From Candidatus Tabaqchalia intestinavium (GTDB lineage: Bacteria > Bacillota > Clostridia > Oscillospirales > CAJFTT01), in assembly GCA_904420005.1 (NCBI GenBank), contig CAJFTT010000042.1, forward strand, positions 104,463 through 168,462: a stretch of 64,000 nt of DNA. The letters are read 5' to 3'. The notes below the pieces were generated by a model. That model was given only the letters and a program-made list of their open reading frames with translations. It was not told the origin of the DNA and ran no database searches. The translations under genes and the position numbers were made by a program. Shown one piece after another: positions 46,594 to 55,705 of this stretch (the stretch's first letter is position 1; every line of letters starts with the position of its first letter).

Positions 46594-48084
46594 TCACTTC
46601 CCGCCTACCATGCGCAGCACCGCCTGCGGCATCTCCTGCGCGCCGCAAACCTCGCCAAAGCGGACGGCTTTCCCTCTCAGGCCAGCCAGCTGCGCCGGCA
46701 CAGGCATCTCGGAGATCTCCGCCAAACGATCCAGCAACGCGAAATCGTCCATCCCCTCTTCCAGCTTACCCAGCGCCTCGAGCACACTCTGCGGAAATTT
46801 ATACGGGCTGGCCGTGGATGCGATTACCGTATGCGTAAAGTCGCAGGTGGATTCATAATACCGCTGATAAACATGCATAGCGACCGCCGTGTGCGGATCC
46901 ATTGTGTAATGATATTTCTCAAACACGGCGCGGATGGTTTCTCTCGTCGCGTCGTCATCACAGTAACCAGCGGAGAAAATCTGGGTGAGTTTCTCGAACA
47001 TCTCCCGCTTGACAGTATATTTCCCCTCCTTCGCCAGCTGGTCAAACAGGGTGCGAATATATTCCGCATCATGCAAAGAAAGGTCAAACAGCAGGCGTTC
47101 AAGGTTGCTGGAAATGAGAATATCCATCGAGGGAGAAATCGTCGTGTGGAACTCCCGATTCCGATCATAGGTTCCGGTCTCCAGGAAATCCGTGAGAACG
47201 TTGTTGGCATTGGAGGCGCAGATCAGCCGGCTGACCGGCAAGCCCATCCGTTTGGCATAGTAAGCGGCAAGAATATTGCCGAAATTGCCCGTGGGGACGC
47301 AAATATTGATCGGGTCGCCGCAGCGCACCACGCCGCGGTTGACCAGGTCGCAGTAAGCAGAAACATAGTAGACGATCTGCGGCACCAGCCGTCCCCAGTT
47401 GATCGAGTTCGCACTGGAGAAACGATATCCCGCCTGCGCCACCGCATCCATCATCCCGGCATCGCCGAAAATCCGCTTGACGCCAGTCTGCGCGTCGTCA
47501 AAGTTGCCCCGAATGCCGCACACGCCAACGTTGACGCCCTCCTGCGTCATCATCTGCAGTTTTTGCAGCGGGCTGACGCCTTCTGATGGATAAAACACCA
47601 GAATTTTAGTGTCCTCCACATCCCGGAAGCCTTCCAGCGCCGCCTTGCCGGTATCGCCGGAAGTGGCGACCAGAATGAGCACCTTGTCTTTGTTGCCGCT
47701 CTTTTTCATGGAAACAGTCAGCAGCCGCGGCAGAATCTGCAGCGCCATGTCCTTAAACGCGCAGGTCGGTCCGTGCCACAGTTCCAGAACGCTGCAATTT
47801 TGATCCAGCGTTTTGAGCGGCGCCGTCTCATCCGAGCCAAATTTTTCGCACGTATAAGCCCCATCCACACAGGCGTCCAGCTCTTCTTTTGTGAAGTCGG
47901 TCAGAAACTTCGACAGCACGAGTTTCGCTCTGCCACGATAATCCAGCGAAAGATACGAAGCAAGATCCCCCAGTAACGGCGTCTCCTGCGGAACGAACAG
48001 TCCCCCGTCCTCGGAAATCCCCTGCAGGATGGCCTGATGGGACTCCAGGCGCAGCTCGCCGTTTCGCGTGCTTTTATACAACAT
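46594..48084 (-). CDS. thrC: threonine synthase
   Basis: 496 residues, the long form. Converts O-phosphohomoserine to threonine with PLP. Lys in GPTCAFKDMALQ binds PLP; ATSGDTGKAALEGF and NICVPTGNFGNILAAYY bind phosphate. It overlaps the dipeptidase 3' end by 11 bases, so translation is coupled. Confidence 0.95.
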   Translation of the reverse strand: MLYKSTRNGELRLESHQAILQGISEDGGLFVPQETPLLGDLASYLSLDYRGRAKLVLSKFLTDFTKEELDACVDGAYTCEKFGSDETAPLKTLDQNCSVLELWHGPTCAFKDMALQILPRLLTVSMKKSGNKDKVLILVATSGDTGKAALEGFRDVEDTKILVFYPSEGVSPLQKLQMMTQEGVNVGVCGIRGNFDDAQTGVKRIFGDAGMMDAVAQAGYRFSSANSINWGRLVPQIVYYVSAYCDLVNRGVVRCGDPINICVPTGNFGNILAAYYAKRMGLPVSRLICASNANNVLTDFLETGTYDRNREFHTTISPSMDILISSNLERLLFDLSLHDAEYIRTLFDQLAKEGKYTVKREMFEKLTQIFSAGYCDDDATRETIRAVFEKYHYTMDPHTAVAMHVYQRYYESTCDFTHTVIASTASPYKFPQSVLEALGKLEEGMDDFALLDRLAEISEMPVPAQLAGLRGKAVRFGEVCGAQEMPQAVLRMVGGK

Positions 48085-48997
48085 CTTTCATCACCCATTT
48101 TGCATTGTTTTCAAAAAAACGCTGTGCATTCCGATACATTATAGCATGGATCTGCGTCTTCGTAAAGCCACGGCGACGCATTTCCCCGGAAATTTTCCCG
48201 AGATCTCCCACGGAACAGAAATCAGAAGGCATCCGCTCCCCGTCCATGTCCGACCCCAGCGCAATATGCCTCTCTCCCCCCAGCGCCAGAAAATGCTCGA
48301 TATGATCCACTGCCCGCGCCAGCGCGCAATGCCCAAAAAAAGAGAGGAAGCCAGGATACAGATTGATCCCCACTAGGCCGCCGAGCGCGCAAAGAGCGCG
48401 AAACTGCGTGTCGGTCAAATTGCGCGGATGGCCGCAGAGGGCGCGCGCGCAGGAATGCGACGCCAAGACGGGGCCTGTCGTCCGCTCGCAGATCTCCCAG
48501 AACGTCTTTTCCGAAGCATGGGAAAGATCGACGGGCAGCCCGCAGGCGTTCATTCGCCTTAATGCGTCGCGTCCCAAAGCGGAAAGCCCCTCATCGCGCG
48601 CATCGTAGCAGGAGGAGGCAAACGCGTTTTGATGATTCCATACCAGCGTCACGTAAGCGGCGCCCAACGCGCGCAACGTATCGATCCGCTCCAGCCGCCG
48701 CCCCAAAACAGCGGCGTTTTCCACCGCCATGCAGGCATGAAAACCCGGATGCTCGCGTCGGTAATCGTTTAGCGCAGGCTTCAGCCGGGTTTGGTAATAG
48801 CGATAAAGCTGCAAAAAACGCATCCATGCGGCCTCTTCACGGTATTCGTCGCCCACCCACAGCGCGAAAATCTGCGTATAACGCGAAAAGGGCGCATGTT
48901 CCAGCGAAACATGCAGCCCGTTTTCCATCATTCCCAAACCTTTGTCACAGCATAAATATGCCGTATCACAATGCAGGTCAAATAGCGCCTGTTTCAT
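48074..48997 (-). CDS. membrane-type (M19) dipeptidase
   Basis: 307 residues, metal-dependent amidohydrolase family. HCD near the N-terminus (FDLHCDTAY), the bridging Glu in CMAVENAA, DLSHAS, LASHSCARALCGHPRN and GSDMDG are the metal and substrate residues. There is no signal peptide, so it is a cytosolic renal-dipeptidase-like enzyme. Overlaps yraN by 4 and thrC by 11 bases. Confidence 0.92.
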   Translation of the reverse strand: MKQALFDLHCDTAYLCCDKGLGMMENGLHVSLEHAPFSRYTQIFALWVGDEYREEAAWMRFLQLYRYYQTRLKPALNDYRREHPGFHACMAVENAAVLGRRLERIDTLRALGAAYVTLVWNHQNAFASSCYDARDEGLSALGRDALRRMNACGLPVDLSHASEKTFWEICERTTGPVLASHSCARALCGHPRNLTDTQFRALCALGGLVGINLYPGFLSFFGHCALARAVDHIEHFLALGGERHIALGSDMDGERMPSDFCSVGDLGKISGEMRRRGFTKTQIHAIMYRNAQRFFENNAKWVMKDVV

Positions 48998-49359
48998 TCA
49001 GCCGCAAACGCCCCCTTGATATGGTGCAGTTTCTGGCTGCGCAGCCGCTGCCTGTCCTCCAGATACACCTCTATCACATCAAACCGGCAGGGACAGTCCA
49101 GCTTTTGCGCCGCCAGAAAGCACAACGCTGTCCGGATGATTTTTTGCTGCTTCTGATAGTCAACATATTCCATCGGACGGGCAAACGTGCTGCTGACGCG
49201 CGTCTTGACCTCCACAAACACCACAGTCCCCCGATCGTCGGCGATAATGTCAATTTCCCCGAAGCGGCTGTGATAATTCGTAGTGAGAATCTGATAGCCT
49301 TTCCGGCGGAGATACCGCGCCGCGGCGATCTCCCCCATGGTGCCCACTTCATTTTTCAT
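48994..49359 (-). CDS. yraN: YraN/UPF0102 family nuclease-like protein
   Basis: 121 residues, restriction-endonuclease-like fold. GEIAAARYLRRKGYQIL, RFGEIDIIADDRG and VVFVEVKTR give the D-(E/V)xK site. Role unknown, possibly DNA processing. It opens the yraN-dipeptidase-thrC overlapping set. Confidence 0.93.
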   Translation of the reverse strand: MKNEVGTMGEIAAARYLRRKGYQILTTNYHSRFGEIDIIADDRGTVVFVEVKTRVSSTFARPMEYVDYQKQQKIIRTALCFLAAQKLDCPCRFDVIEVYLEDRQRLRSQKLHHIKGAFAAE

Positions 49360-49440
49360 GCTGCAACTCCCGACGGTTTCTTCACCGTCTGATCTTCCAT
49401 GATGGAAAAGATATTTTCTCTTTCTACTATTATTTATATA

Positions 49441-50307
49441 TCATACACCGGAGTAAGCCGAAAAGCCACCATCTACCGGCACGACAACGCCCGTAACAAA
49501 GCGCGACATTTCTTCGCTGACGAGCCACAGCAGCGTCCCCGTCAGATCCTCCGGCACCCCAAACCGCCCCTGCGGCGTGTGCGCGAGGATTTTTTCCGCT
49601 CTCTCTTTCGGCTGTCCCTTCTCATCGAACAGTAACGCGCGGTTCTGATTGGTTACGAAAAAGCCCGGCGCCAACGCATTGACACGAATTCCACAAGGCG
49701 CAAAATGCACTGCCAACCACTGCGTGAAATTGGATACCGCTGCTTTCGCCGCACTGTAAGCCGGAATTTTCGTCAGCGGCCGATAGGCGTTCATGCTGGA
49801 AACATTCAGAATCACGCCGCTTTTTTGCCGAACCATTCCCGCGGCGAACACCTGCGTCGTCAGAAATGCCGCTAACACATTCAGGTCAAACACCGCGCGG
49901 ATCCCCTGTGGATCCAGGCGGAAAAAGTGCTGCATCGTCGGATCATCAAGCATATCCGGCAGCATGGTTTCATTGTCCGTGCTGCCCTTAGGATGATTCC
50001 CGCCGGCGCCGTTGATCAGAATGTCGCAGGCGCCGAGCCGCCGCTCCACCTCGTCGCGCGCCTGCAGCAACGCTTCTTTCTGCAGGCAATCGGCCTCCAC
50101 GGCAATCGCGCACCCACCTTGCTGCGCAATCTTGTCCGCTACGGCCTGCGCGGCAGCTTTGTTCAAGTCAATCACCGCAATCCGCGCGCCGCACTGCGCC
50201 AGTGCCTCGGCAAACGAGCCACACAGCACCCCGCCGCCACCTGTAATGACTGCAACCTTGCCAGACAAATCAATCCCATAAGGCATGCTTGGCTTTTGCT
50301 GTTCCAT
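49441..50307 (-). CDS. SDR oxidoreductase, probable D-mannonate oxidoreductase
   Basis: 288 residues. ITGGGGVLCGSFAEALA cofactor loop, NGAGGNHPKG, Ser in NVSSMNAYRPL and Tyr-Lys in AYSAAKAAVSN. The NGAGGNHPKG motif and a 10-residue insertion before the catalytic Ser are typical of the SDR-type fructuronate reductases (YjmF group) of Firmicutes. No uxuA or uxaC is adjacent, so the sugar-acid role is inferred. Confidence 0.75.
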   Translation of the reverse strand: MEQQKPSMPYGIDLSGKVAVITGGGGVLCGSFAEALAQCGARIAVIDLNKAAAQAVADKIAQQGGCAIAVEADCLQKEALLQARDEVERRLGACDILINGAGGNHPKGSTDNETMLPDMLDDPTMQHFFRLDPQGIRAVFDLNVLAAFLTTQVFAAGMVRQKSGVILNVSSMNAYRPLTKIPAYSAAKAAVSNFTQWLAVHFAPCGIRVNALAPGFFVTNQNRALLFDEKGQPKERAEKILAHTPQGRFGVPEDLTGTLLWLVSEEMSRFVTGVVVPVDGGFSAYSGV

Positions 50308-50443
50308 CTTTCTCTACGCTCCTTCCTGAAATGTTGCGTCACAGGATCTACAATCCCCTTGGAATGATTCTAACCTTTCCGATTGGATTTCAGCCGCACG
50401 CCGACCGCCGCAGGATGTGCCGCTGTCGAGAAAGGCCCCTCCC

Positions 50444-51091
50444 TCACAGCAACGTCAGCAGCTCCATCGGCGCATGGATAATATGCTGCGCGCCGCTCTG
50501 CCGCAGCAGCGCTTCCGAACGAAATCCCCACGTAACGCCAACGGACACAAGCCCCGCCGCCTTTGCCGTCTGCATGTCCACATCCGAATCCCCGACATAC
50601 AGCGTCGTCTCCCGCCGCGCGCCCAGCACCTGCATCGCGGCCCACACGCTGTCCGGCGCAGGTTTTCGTGGCACGCCCACTCGTTCTCCGATCGCGATGT
50701 CCACGCGGCTGCCGAGCAATGTCTGCACCAGCTGCCGCGTCGCGCTGTCCACTTTATTGGAAACCACACCCGTGCGCACGCCCCGCGCGTGCAGCGCATC
50801 GAGCAGGGCGGGAATTTCCGGATATGGTTTTGTGCTTTCGCACATATGCGCGCTATAATGCTGCCGGAACTGCTGTGAACACCGAGAAAAGTCCGCCTCC
50901 CCCAGATTAGCCGGAAGCGCCCGCCGGAGCAAAAGCGTGATGCCGTTGCCGACAAAATTCCGAATTTCTTCCAGACTGCGCTGCGGAAAACCTTCGGTTT
51001 CACAAACATAATTCACGCTATCTGCCAGCCCTTGCAGAGAATCCAGCAGCGTACCATCCAAATCAAAAATCACCGTTTGCATCTCTGGCAT
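50444..51091 (-). CDS. HAD-family phosphatase, phosphoglycolate-phosphatase-like
   Basis: 215 residues. Motif I FDLDGTLLDSLQGL, motif II VVSNK, motif III Lys in GVPRKPAPD and motif IV VGDSDVDMQTAKAAG; helical cap C1. PGP/PpaX-like subgroup. ATG 51091 with AGGGGA eight bases upstream is preferred over the internal ATG at 51082. Confidence 0.9.
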   Translation of the reverse strand: MPEMQTVIFDLDGTLLDSLQGLADSVNYVCETEGFPQRSLEEIRNFVGNGITLLLRRALPANLGEADFSRCSQQFRQHYSAHMCESTKPYPEIPALLDALHARGVRTGVVSNKVDSATRQLVQTLLGSRVDIAIGERVGVPRKPAPDSVWAAMQVLGARRETTLYVGDSDVDMQTAKAAGLVSVGVTWGFRSEALLRQSGAQHIIHAPMELLTLL

Positions 51092-51153
51092 TTCTGATTT
51101 CCCCTTGTTTCCTCTTCATTTGGTTACGCAAATGCGAAACCGCATCCGTTGGC

Positions 51154-51183
51154 ATTATAATGCGCAGTCCTCCCATTTGTCAA
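51154..51183 (-). promoter_or_regulatory. sigma-A promoter of the HAD gene
   Basis: TTGACA (51178-51183), 18 bases, TATAAT (51154-51159), minus strand. Confidence 0.8.
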
Positions 51184-51540
51184 GCAATCTGCACGCCTGG
51201 CCCTTATATAGGAACGAGCTGTTATTTCTGCACGGTTCCTTCAACTATGTAGGGACACCCTATCTTCCTCTTGGGTCTGCAATTTCTATGCGGCAACGCG
51301 CCAGCGGCAGCTAGAAGGGGCATGGTCGGCATTTTCTCCATCGGCGGGCATTAGCTTGCCGATGGCCATGGCCTTGTGCGCGTCTCTTTTCTTTCGCCGA
51401 GGGGAAGTAAAGACCAAATTAGGGCTCGGCTGCATCTGCCACTGCGAATCAAAAGGGCTTCTTGTTGGGAATTGCCTTTAAGCAAGCTTCCTACAAGCAA
51501 ATCAAGAAAACTGCCCGGAGATTTTACTTCTTTTCTTCCC
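51184..51540. other. gene-less interval ahead of spoIVA
   Basis: About 350 bases with no supported gene. An 8-bp repeat CCATCGGC (51338-51345) and GCCGATGG (51358-51365) makes a small hairpin. A minus-strand open frame with no ribosome site runs through it. It may be a dispersed intergenic repeat, which I cannot test here. Confidence 0.45.
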
Positions 51541-51544
51541 CGTG

Positions 51545-51573
51545 TCATATTTCTTACTGCCGCGAATAAGTAT
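51545..51573 (+). promoter_or_regulatory. candidate sigma-E promoter of spoIVA
   Basis: TCATATT (51545-51551) resembles the sigma-E -35 and GAATAAGTAT (51564-51573) the -10, about 13 bases apart, some 40 bases ahead of the gene. spoIVA is sigma-E-dependent in known spore formers. The match is fair, not perfect. Confidence 0.45.
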
Positions 51574-51609
51574 TTACAAAGAAAGTTTGGGACAAAGAGG
51601 AGAGGTAGT

Positions 51610-53088
51610 ATGACAAAGACCAGCATCTATAAAGATATAGCCAAACGGACCCAGGGCGACATCTACATCGGTGTTGTCGGCCCGGTGCGGACAGGAAAGT
51701 CCACCTTCATCAAAAAATTTATGGATACACTCGTGCTGCCAAACATCGACGACGTTTATAAGCACGACCGGGCGCTCGATGAATTGCCGCAAAGCGCGGC
51801 CGGGCGGACCATCATGACTACCGAGCCCAAATTCATCCCGAACGAAGCGGTCGAAATCACGCTGGAGGATAAAGCCCAGTTCCGCGTGCGTATGATCGAT
51901 TGCGTGGGATACATTGTCCCCAGCTCTTTGGGGTATATCGAGGACAATATGCCCCGGATGGTCATGACACCCTGGTTTGACAAAGAAGTGCCTTTCAATC
52001 TGGCCGCAGAGATCGGCACGCGCAAAGTCATCAACGAGCATTCCACCATCGGCCTGGTCGTGACGACCGACGGCAGCATCGGCGAAATTCCCCGGGAAGA
52101 ATATGAGGAAGCGGAAACGCGCGTGATCCAGGAGCTGAAGGAGATCAACAAGCCCTTCGCCATCCTGCTCAACTGCGCCGACCCCGCTGCGCAATCAGCC
52201 GTCATGCTCAAAGAGCAGCTCGAGCAGCGCCATAACGTGCCGGTCGTGCTGGTCAACTGCCTGGATATCGAGGAGGAGGACATCCGCAATATTCTGTCCA
52301 CCATCCTCTTTGAATTCCCCATCAAAGAAATATCGGTCGATCTGCCGCGCTGGATCACAAACCTCGGCGCCGACCACTGGCTGCGCGCTTCCCTGGTGGA
52401 CGCCATGCTGGACAACGCCCGGCATATCGCCAAAATCCGCGAAGTCCGCAGCATTGTCGAGCAGATGTCCTCGATGGAGAATGTCGAATCCATCCAGATC
52501 TCCAGCATGGATCTGGGCATCGGCAACGCCAGCATCCGCATGACGGTCAATCAGGCGCTGTTCTACAGGGTGCTCAGCGAAGCCACCGATATCACCATTC
52601 ACGGCGAGGAAGATCTGATCAAACTGATTTTGGAGCTCAACCAGACACGCAAAAAATTCGAGAAATTCGAGTCAGCGCTGATGGAGGTTGAGGCCAAAGG
52701 ATACGGAATCGTCATGCCCTCCATCGATGAGCTGACGCTGGAAGAGCCGGAAATCGTCAAGCAGGGCGGCAAATACGGCGTCAAGCTGCGCGCTTCCGCC
52801 CCGTCCATCCACATGATGCGCGCCAACATCGAGACAGAGGTCTCCCCCATCGTCGGCAGCGAACGGCAGTCGGAAGAGCTGGTGATGTATCTGCTCAAGG
52901 AATTTGAGGAAAACCCGCAAATGATCTGGCAGTCCAACATCTTCGGCAAGTCACTGCATGAGCTGGTCAACGAAGGGTTGCACAACAAGCTCTTCCGCAT
53001 GCCGGACGACGCGCGCATGAAGATGCAGGAAACGCTGGAGCGCATTATCAACGAAGGGTGCAGCGGCCTGATCTGCATCATCCTGTGA
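51610..53088 (+). CDS. spoIVA: stage IV sporulation protein A (spore coat morphogenetic ATPase)
   Basis: 492 residues, identical in length to Bacillus SpoIVA. Walker A GPVRTGKSTFIKKFM near residue 30, DCVGYIVPS as the Walker-B/switch region, and the C-terminal membrane-anchoring end GCSGLICIIL. SpoIVA polymerises on the forespore membrane using ATP and is the base of the spore coat. Ribosome site GAGAGGT precedes ATG 51610. Its presence is direct evidence for endospore formation, since the gene is found almost only in spore formers. Confidence 0.97.
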   Translation: MTKTSIYKDIAKRTQGDIYIGVVGPVRTGKSTFIKKFMDTLVLPNIDDVYKHDRALDELPQSAAGRTIMTTEPKFIPNEAVEITLEDKAQFRVRMIDCVGYIVPSSLGYIEDNMPRMVMTPWFDKEVPFNLAAEIGTRKVINEHSTIGLVVTTDGSIGEIPREEYEEAETRVIQELKEINKPFAILLNCADPAAQSAVMLKEQLEQRHNVPVVLVNCLDIEEEDIRNILSTILFEFPIKEISVDLPRWITNLGADHWLRASLVDAMLDNARHIAKIREVRSIVEQMSSMENVESIQISSMDLGIGNASIRMTVNQALFYRVLSEATDITIHGEEDLIKLILELNQTRKKFEKFESALMEVEAKGYGIVMPSIDELTLEEPEIVKQGGKYGVKLRASAPSIHMMRANIETEVSPIVGSERQSEELVMYLLKEFEENPQMIWQSNIFGKSLHELVNEGLHNKLFRMPDDARMKMQETLERIINEGCSGLICIIL

Positions 53089-53113
53089 CTTGCTACCAAC
53101 GCAGCAAAAATAA

Positions 53114-53160
53114 AAAGCCGAAGCCCTGTTGCATGTAGATAGGGTTTCGGCTTTCCCCTT
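53114..53160 (+). terminator. terminator of spoIVA
   Basis: AAAGCCGAAGCCCT (53114-53127) and AGGGTTTCGGCTTT (53141-53154), one G-T pair, then CCCCTTTT. Confidence 0.85.
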
Positions 53161-53684
53161 TTCACGAAGAAAGCCGTTTTACCACCGGCCGCAGGCAAGC
53201 GCCATTGCGCAAGGGATGGAAAGATGTCGCCGTTTCTGTTCCGCTTCGGAAAAATCTGCTTGCCAAAGTACTTTGTAAGCAAGGACAACGCCAAACCAAG
53301 TCTGCTTTATGGCAAAGGTTTTTTGTCCCTCCGCAGGCAAAAGAATGCCGCGCTGCCAGCTGCTGAAAGAAAGGCGGATGTGTTTCCGCACTCGGGGGGG
53401 CGTTCGGCCCGACTTTGTCCGTATTCGTTTCTTTCCACCGTGTGTTCGCGAAGGTTATTTTTTGGTACAAAGGGCTGCCTCCCAAAAACGACGAGATTAC
53501 CGAGCGGGATCCTGCAGGAGAGGAAAACGCAGCTGGCTTCGTTTTTCCTCGAAAGCCGTGCGCTCCCCGCTGCGGGTGGCAGCGGGGAGCGCAGAAATGC
53601 GATGCAAACACATATAGCAGGCGGTATCTTGTAAATTGCCAAATTCGCACGATACGTCATTTTGCCACAACACGAAGAAAATAT
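53161..53684. other. gene-less interval with a perfect GC hairpin
   Basis: About 520 bases. Several overlapping frames are open on both strands but none has a ribosome site or known product. A perfect 14-bp hairpin lies at 53560-53592 (GCGCTCCCCGCTGC, loop GGGTG, complement) with no T-run on either side. The sequence is GC-rich like neighbouring genes, and I suspect a dispersed repeat element. Confidence 0.45.
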
Positions 53685-53713
53685 TTGCAAACACGTCCAT
53701 TTTATGGTATGAT
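53685..53713 (+). promoter_or_regulatory. promoter of the HD-CmpB gene pair
   Basis: TTGCAA (53685-53690), 17 bases, TATGAT (53708-53713), 24 bases before the ATG. Confidence 0.7.
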
Positions 53714-53736
53714 CTTGAACAAGGAGTTACTGTTTT

Positions 53737-54288
53737 ATGCGACTCAAACCTTGGGAAAATGCGCTTTTCACGCAGGAGCTTGCACGGCTTGCCCGCTGCG
53801 TCCCGCTGACGCAAATGGCCGCGTTCCGGCAGCACGGGCAGACCAACTGCCTGCAGCACAGCGTCGCGGTGGCTTACCATAGCTTTGCGTTGGCCTGCCG
53901 CCTTGGGATCGACTGCAATTATTCCGCCCTGCTGCGCGGCGCGCTGCTGCATGATTTTTTCCTCTATGACTGGCATACGCCTGCTTCCGGGCATGGCCTG
54001 CATGCATTCACGCACCCACGGCGCGCGCTGGAAAATGCGCGCCGTTACTGCCGGCTCGGGAAACGCGAGGAGAACATCATTTTGCGGCATATGTTCCCCC
54101 TCACGCCGATTCCGCCTCGGTATCGGGAGGGCGTTCTGGTTTGTCTCGCGGATAAGCTCTGTTCCATTTACGAGGCACTGCACAACAAATCCCATCCTGC
54201 TGCGCCATCGGCAGCGCAGCGCACAATAGTTTGGAGGAAGATCGGGCATGATCGTGTGCAACCTGTTTCTCTGGCTGATTTTTTATAG
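53737..54288 (+). CDS. HD-domain phosphohydrolase
   Basis: 183 residues; AAGGAG before ATG. HD-fold ligands are visible: His in CLQHSVAVAYHS, HD in LLHDFFLYDWH, a later His in IILRHMFPLTP and Asp in LADKLCSIYE. Substrate unknown. The gene overlaps the CmpB-like membrane protein by 41 bases, a pairing seen repeatedly in Clostridia and suggesting a joint function. Confidence 0.9.
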   Translation: MRLKPWENALFTQELARLARCVPLTQMAAFRQHGQTNCLQHSVAVAYHSFALACRLGIDCNYSALLRGALLHDFFLYDWHTPASGHGLHAFTHPRRALENARRYCRLGKREENIILRHMFPLTPIPPRYREGVLVCLADKLCSIYEALHNKSHPAAPSAAQRTIVWRKIGHDRVQPVSLADFL

Positions 54289-55003
54289 CTTCGCGGGGTG
54301 GGTCTATGAAACGATCCTCTGCTCGATCACGCAGAAAAAATTCGTCAACCGCGGGTTTCTCAACGGACCGCTTTGCCCGATCTACGGCTGCGGCGCGATC
54401 CTGCTTATTCTGGTGCTTTCCCCCATTCGCAATCCTGTGATCCTTTTTCTGGCCGGAATGCTGCTGACCTGCTCGGTGGAATATTTTACATCCTGGCTGC
54501 TGGAAAAACTGTTTCACGCCAAATGGTGGGATTACTCAGAATACCGCTTTCAAATCAACGGGCGCGTCTGCCTGGCCGGAGCGTTGGTGTTCGGTGCGTT
54601 TTCGGTTGTGTTGCTGCTATGGATTCACCCTTTTGTCCGCCGCGTGACAGAGCAAATCCCGCCTATGATCCGTTGGATCGCCTTTGGTTTGCTGCTGGCC
54701 GCTTTTCTCACGGACTGTGTTTTCACCGTGCTCAGCATCCTGCGGCTCAACGGCAGATTGCAGCAGGTGCAAGCCGCTGTGACCAATTTTTTCTCCGAAT
54801 CTGGAGAATGGGTGCATTCCCTGCAAGGGAAATTGCGTACCCGCAAGCGCTATACTGAATTGCTGGAAAGCCTTTCTTCGCGGCTCAGCCGGCAGGAAAA
54901 GCGGTTCCTGCGCGCCTTTCCGAAACTGCGCTCCACCAATTATAACGACGCGCTGCAGCGTCTCAAAGAGAGTTTACTGACCAACCGCAAGAAACGAAAA
55001 TAA
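54248..55003 (+). CDS. CmpB-type putative ABC-transporter permease (PF06541)
   Basis: 251 residues. Begins with a membrane helix, then FAGWVYETILCSITQKKFVNR, GFLNGPLCPIYGCGAI and WWDYSEYRFQINGRVCLAGA, the PF06541 signature. Five hydrophobic helices (to about 165), then a basic cytosolic tail of coiled character ending in NRKKRK. The ABC label is historical; no ATPase is nearby. ATG 54248 with GGAAGA and GGGC context upstream lies within the HD gene. Confidence 0.88.
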   Translation: MIVCNLFLWLIFYSFAGWVYETILCSITQKKFVNRGFLNGPLCPIYGCGAILLILVLSPIRNPVILFLAGMLLTCSVEYFTSWLLEKLFHAKWWDYSEYRFQINGRVCLAGALVFGAFSVVLLLWIHPFVRRVTEQIPPMIRWIAFGLLLAAFLTDCVFTVLSILRLNGRLQQVQAAVTNFFSESGEWVHSLQGKLRTRKRYTELLESLSSRLSRQEKRFLRAFPKLRSTNYNDALQRLKESLLTNRKKRK

Positions 55004-55010
55004 TATTGCT

Positions 55011-55063
55011 GAACACAAAAAGGATCCGGCAGGTGCACCTTCCGTCGGATCCTTTTTGTGTTC
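55011..55063 (+). terminator. terminator of the HD-CmpB pair
   Basis: Perfect 18-bp repeat, GAACACAAAAAGGATCCG (55011-55028) and its complement (55046-55063), with CTTTTTGTGTTCTTGTTTTT on the 3' side. Confidence 0.9.
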
Positions 55064-55115
55064 TTGTTTTTGATAAATCGCAGCTTTGTTTCATTAATAA
55101 AAATTGGCTTTTATA

Positions 55116-55144
55116 TTGCAAAACAACAATTTATCGTGTAAAAT
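55116..55144 (+). promoter_or_regulatory. promoter of the zinc-ribbon membrane protein pair
   Basis: TTGCAA (55116-55121), 17 bases, TAAAAT (55139-55144). Confidence 0.65.
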
Positions 55145-55185
55145 TAGAAATGAAATATAGAAACTTATATGAAGGGAGATTTATC

Positions 55186-55686
55186 ATGAAAACATGCAAC
55201 TATTGCGGCGCGGAAATGACAGATTCGGAGGTCATCTGCAAAAAATGCCACCTCCCCAATACAGGGGAGAGCCGAGAAGTCATTGAGATGAAGGTTTCTT
55301 TGGGGATCTATAAATACTATCGGCCGGCAGCTGCCGACTTGAAGCGGTTGCAGGCACTTAGCCGAGAAAACAAGCTTCCCAATGAAATATTTTTAAAAAA
55401 TGGCCTCTTTTATATCGCGTGGCCAAACAAGGACACAAAAGGCAAAGAGGACGAGTATCTAAAGTTTCGCAATGCAACCAATCTGGAGCAATGCGAAAAC
55501 CACCTGCGCACGATCAGAAATTGTGTCATCTTCTTTGTGATTCTCACCGTAATTGGGCTAGTTTGTGAACTTGTCCTCGGCAGTATTGCCATTAACAATA
55601 TACAGAAAGAACTCCATACTTACGGGCGCAGTTCATTTGCCGCCGTGATCACCGATTGTGCGCCGCCTTACGACGATAGTTTCTAA
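55186..55686 (+). CDS. small zinc-ribbon membrane protein, copy 1
   Basis: 166 residues from ATG 55186 with AAGGGAGA upstream. N-terminal zinc ribbon CNYCGAEMTDSEVICKKC, a helical middle part (LKRLQALSRENKLPNEI) and one strong membrane helix at about 112-135, then a short outside tail. The codon use is more AT-rich than neighbours. It is a clear paralogue of the next gene; function unknown. It may sense or assemble something at the membrane. Confidence 0.82.
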   Translation: MKTCNYCGAEMTDSEVICKKCHLPNTGESREVIEMKVSLGIYKYYRPAAADLKRLQALSRENKLPNEIFLKNGLFYIAWPNKDTKGKEDEYLKFRNATNLEQCENHLRTIRNCVIFFVILTVIGLVCELVLGSIAINNIQKELHTYGRSSFAAVITDCAPPYDDSF

Positions 55687-55705
55687 TTAGATGGAGGGGA
55701 TTGCC

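Noticed and set aside
53162..53650. Overlapping open frames on both strands after spoIVA
   Set aside because: No ribosome sites, mutually overlapping, no domains; kept only as a non-coding interval.
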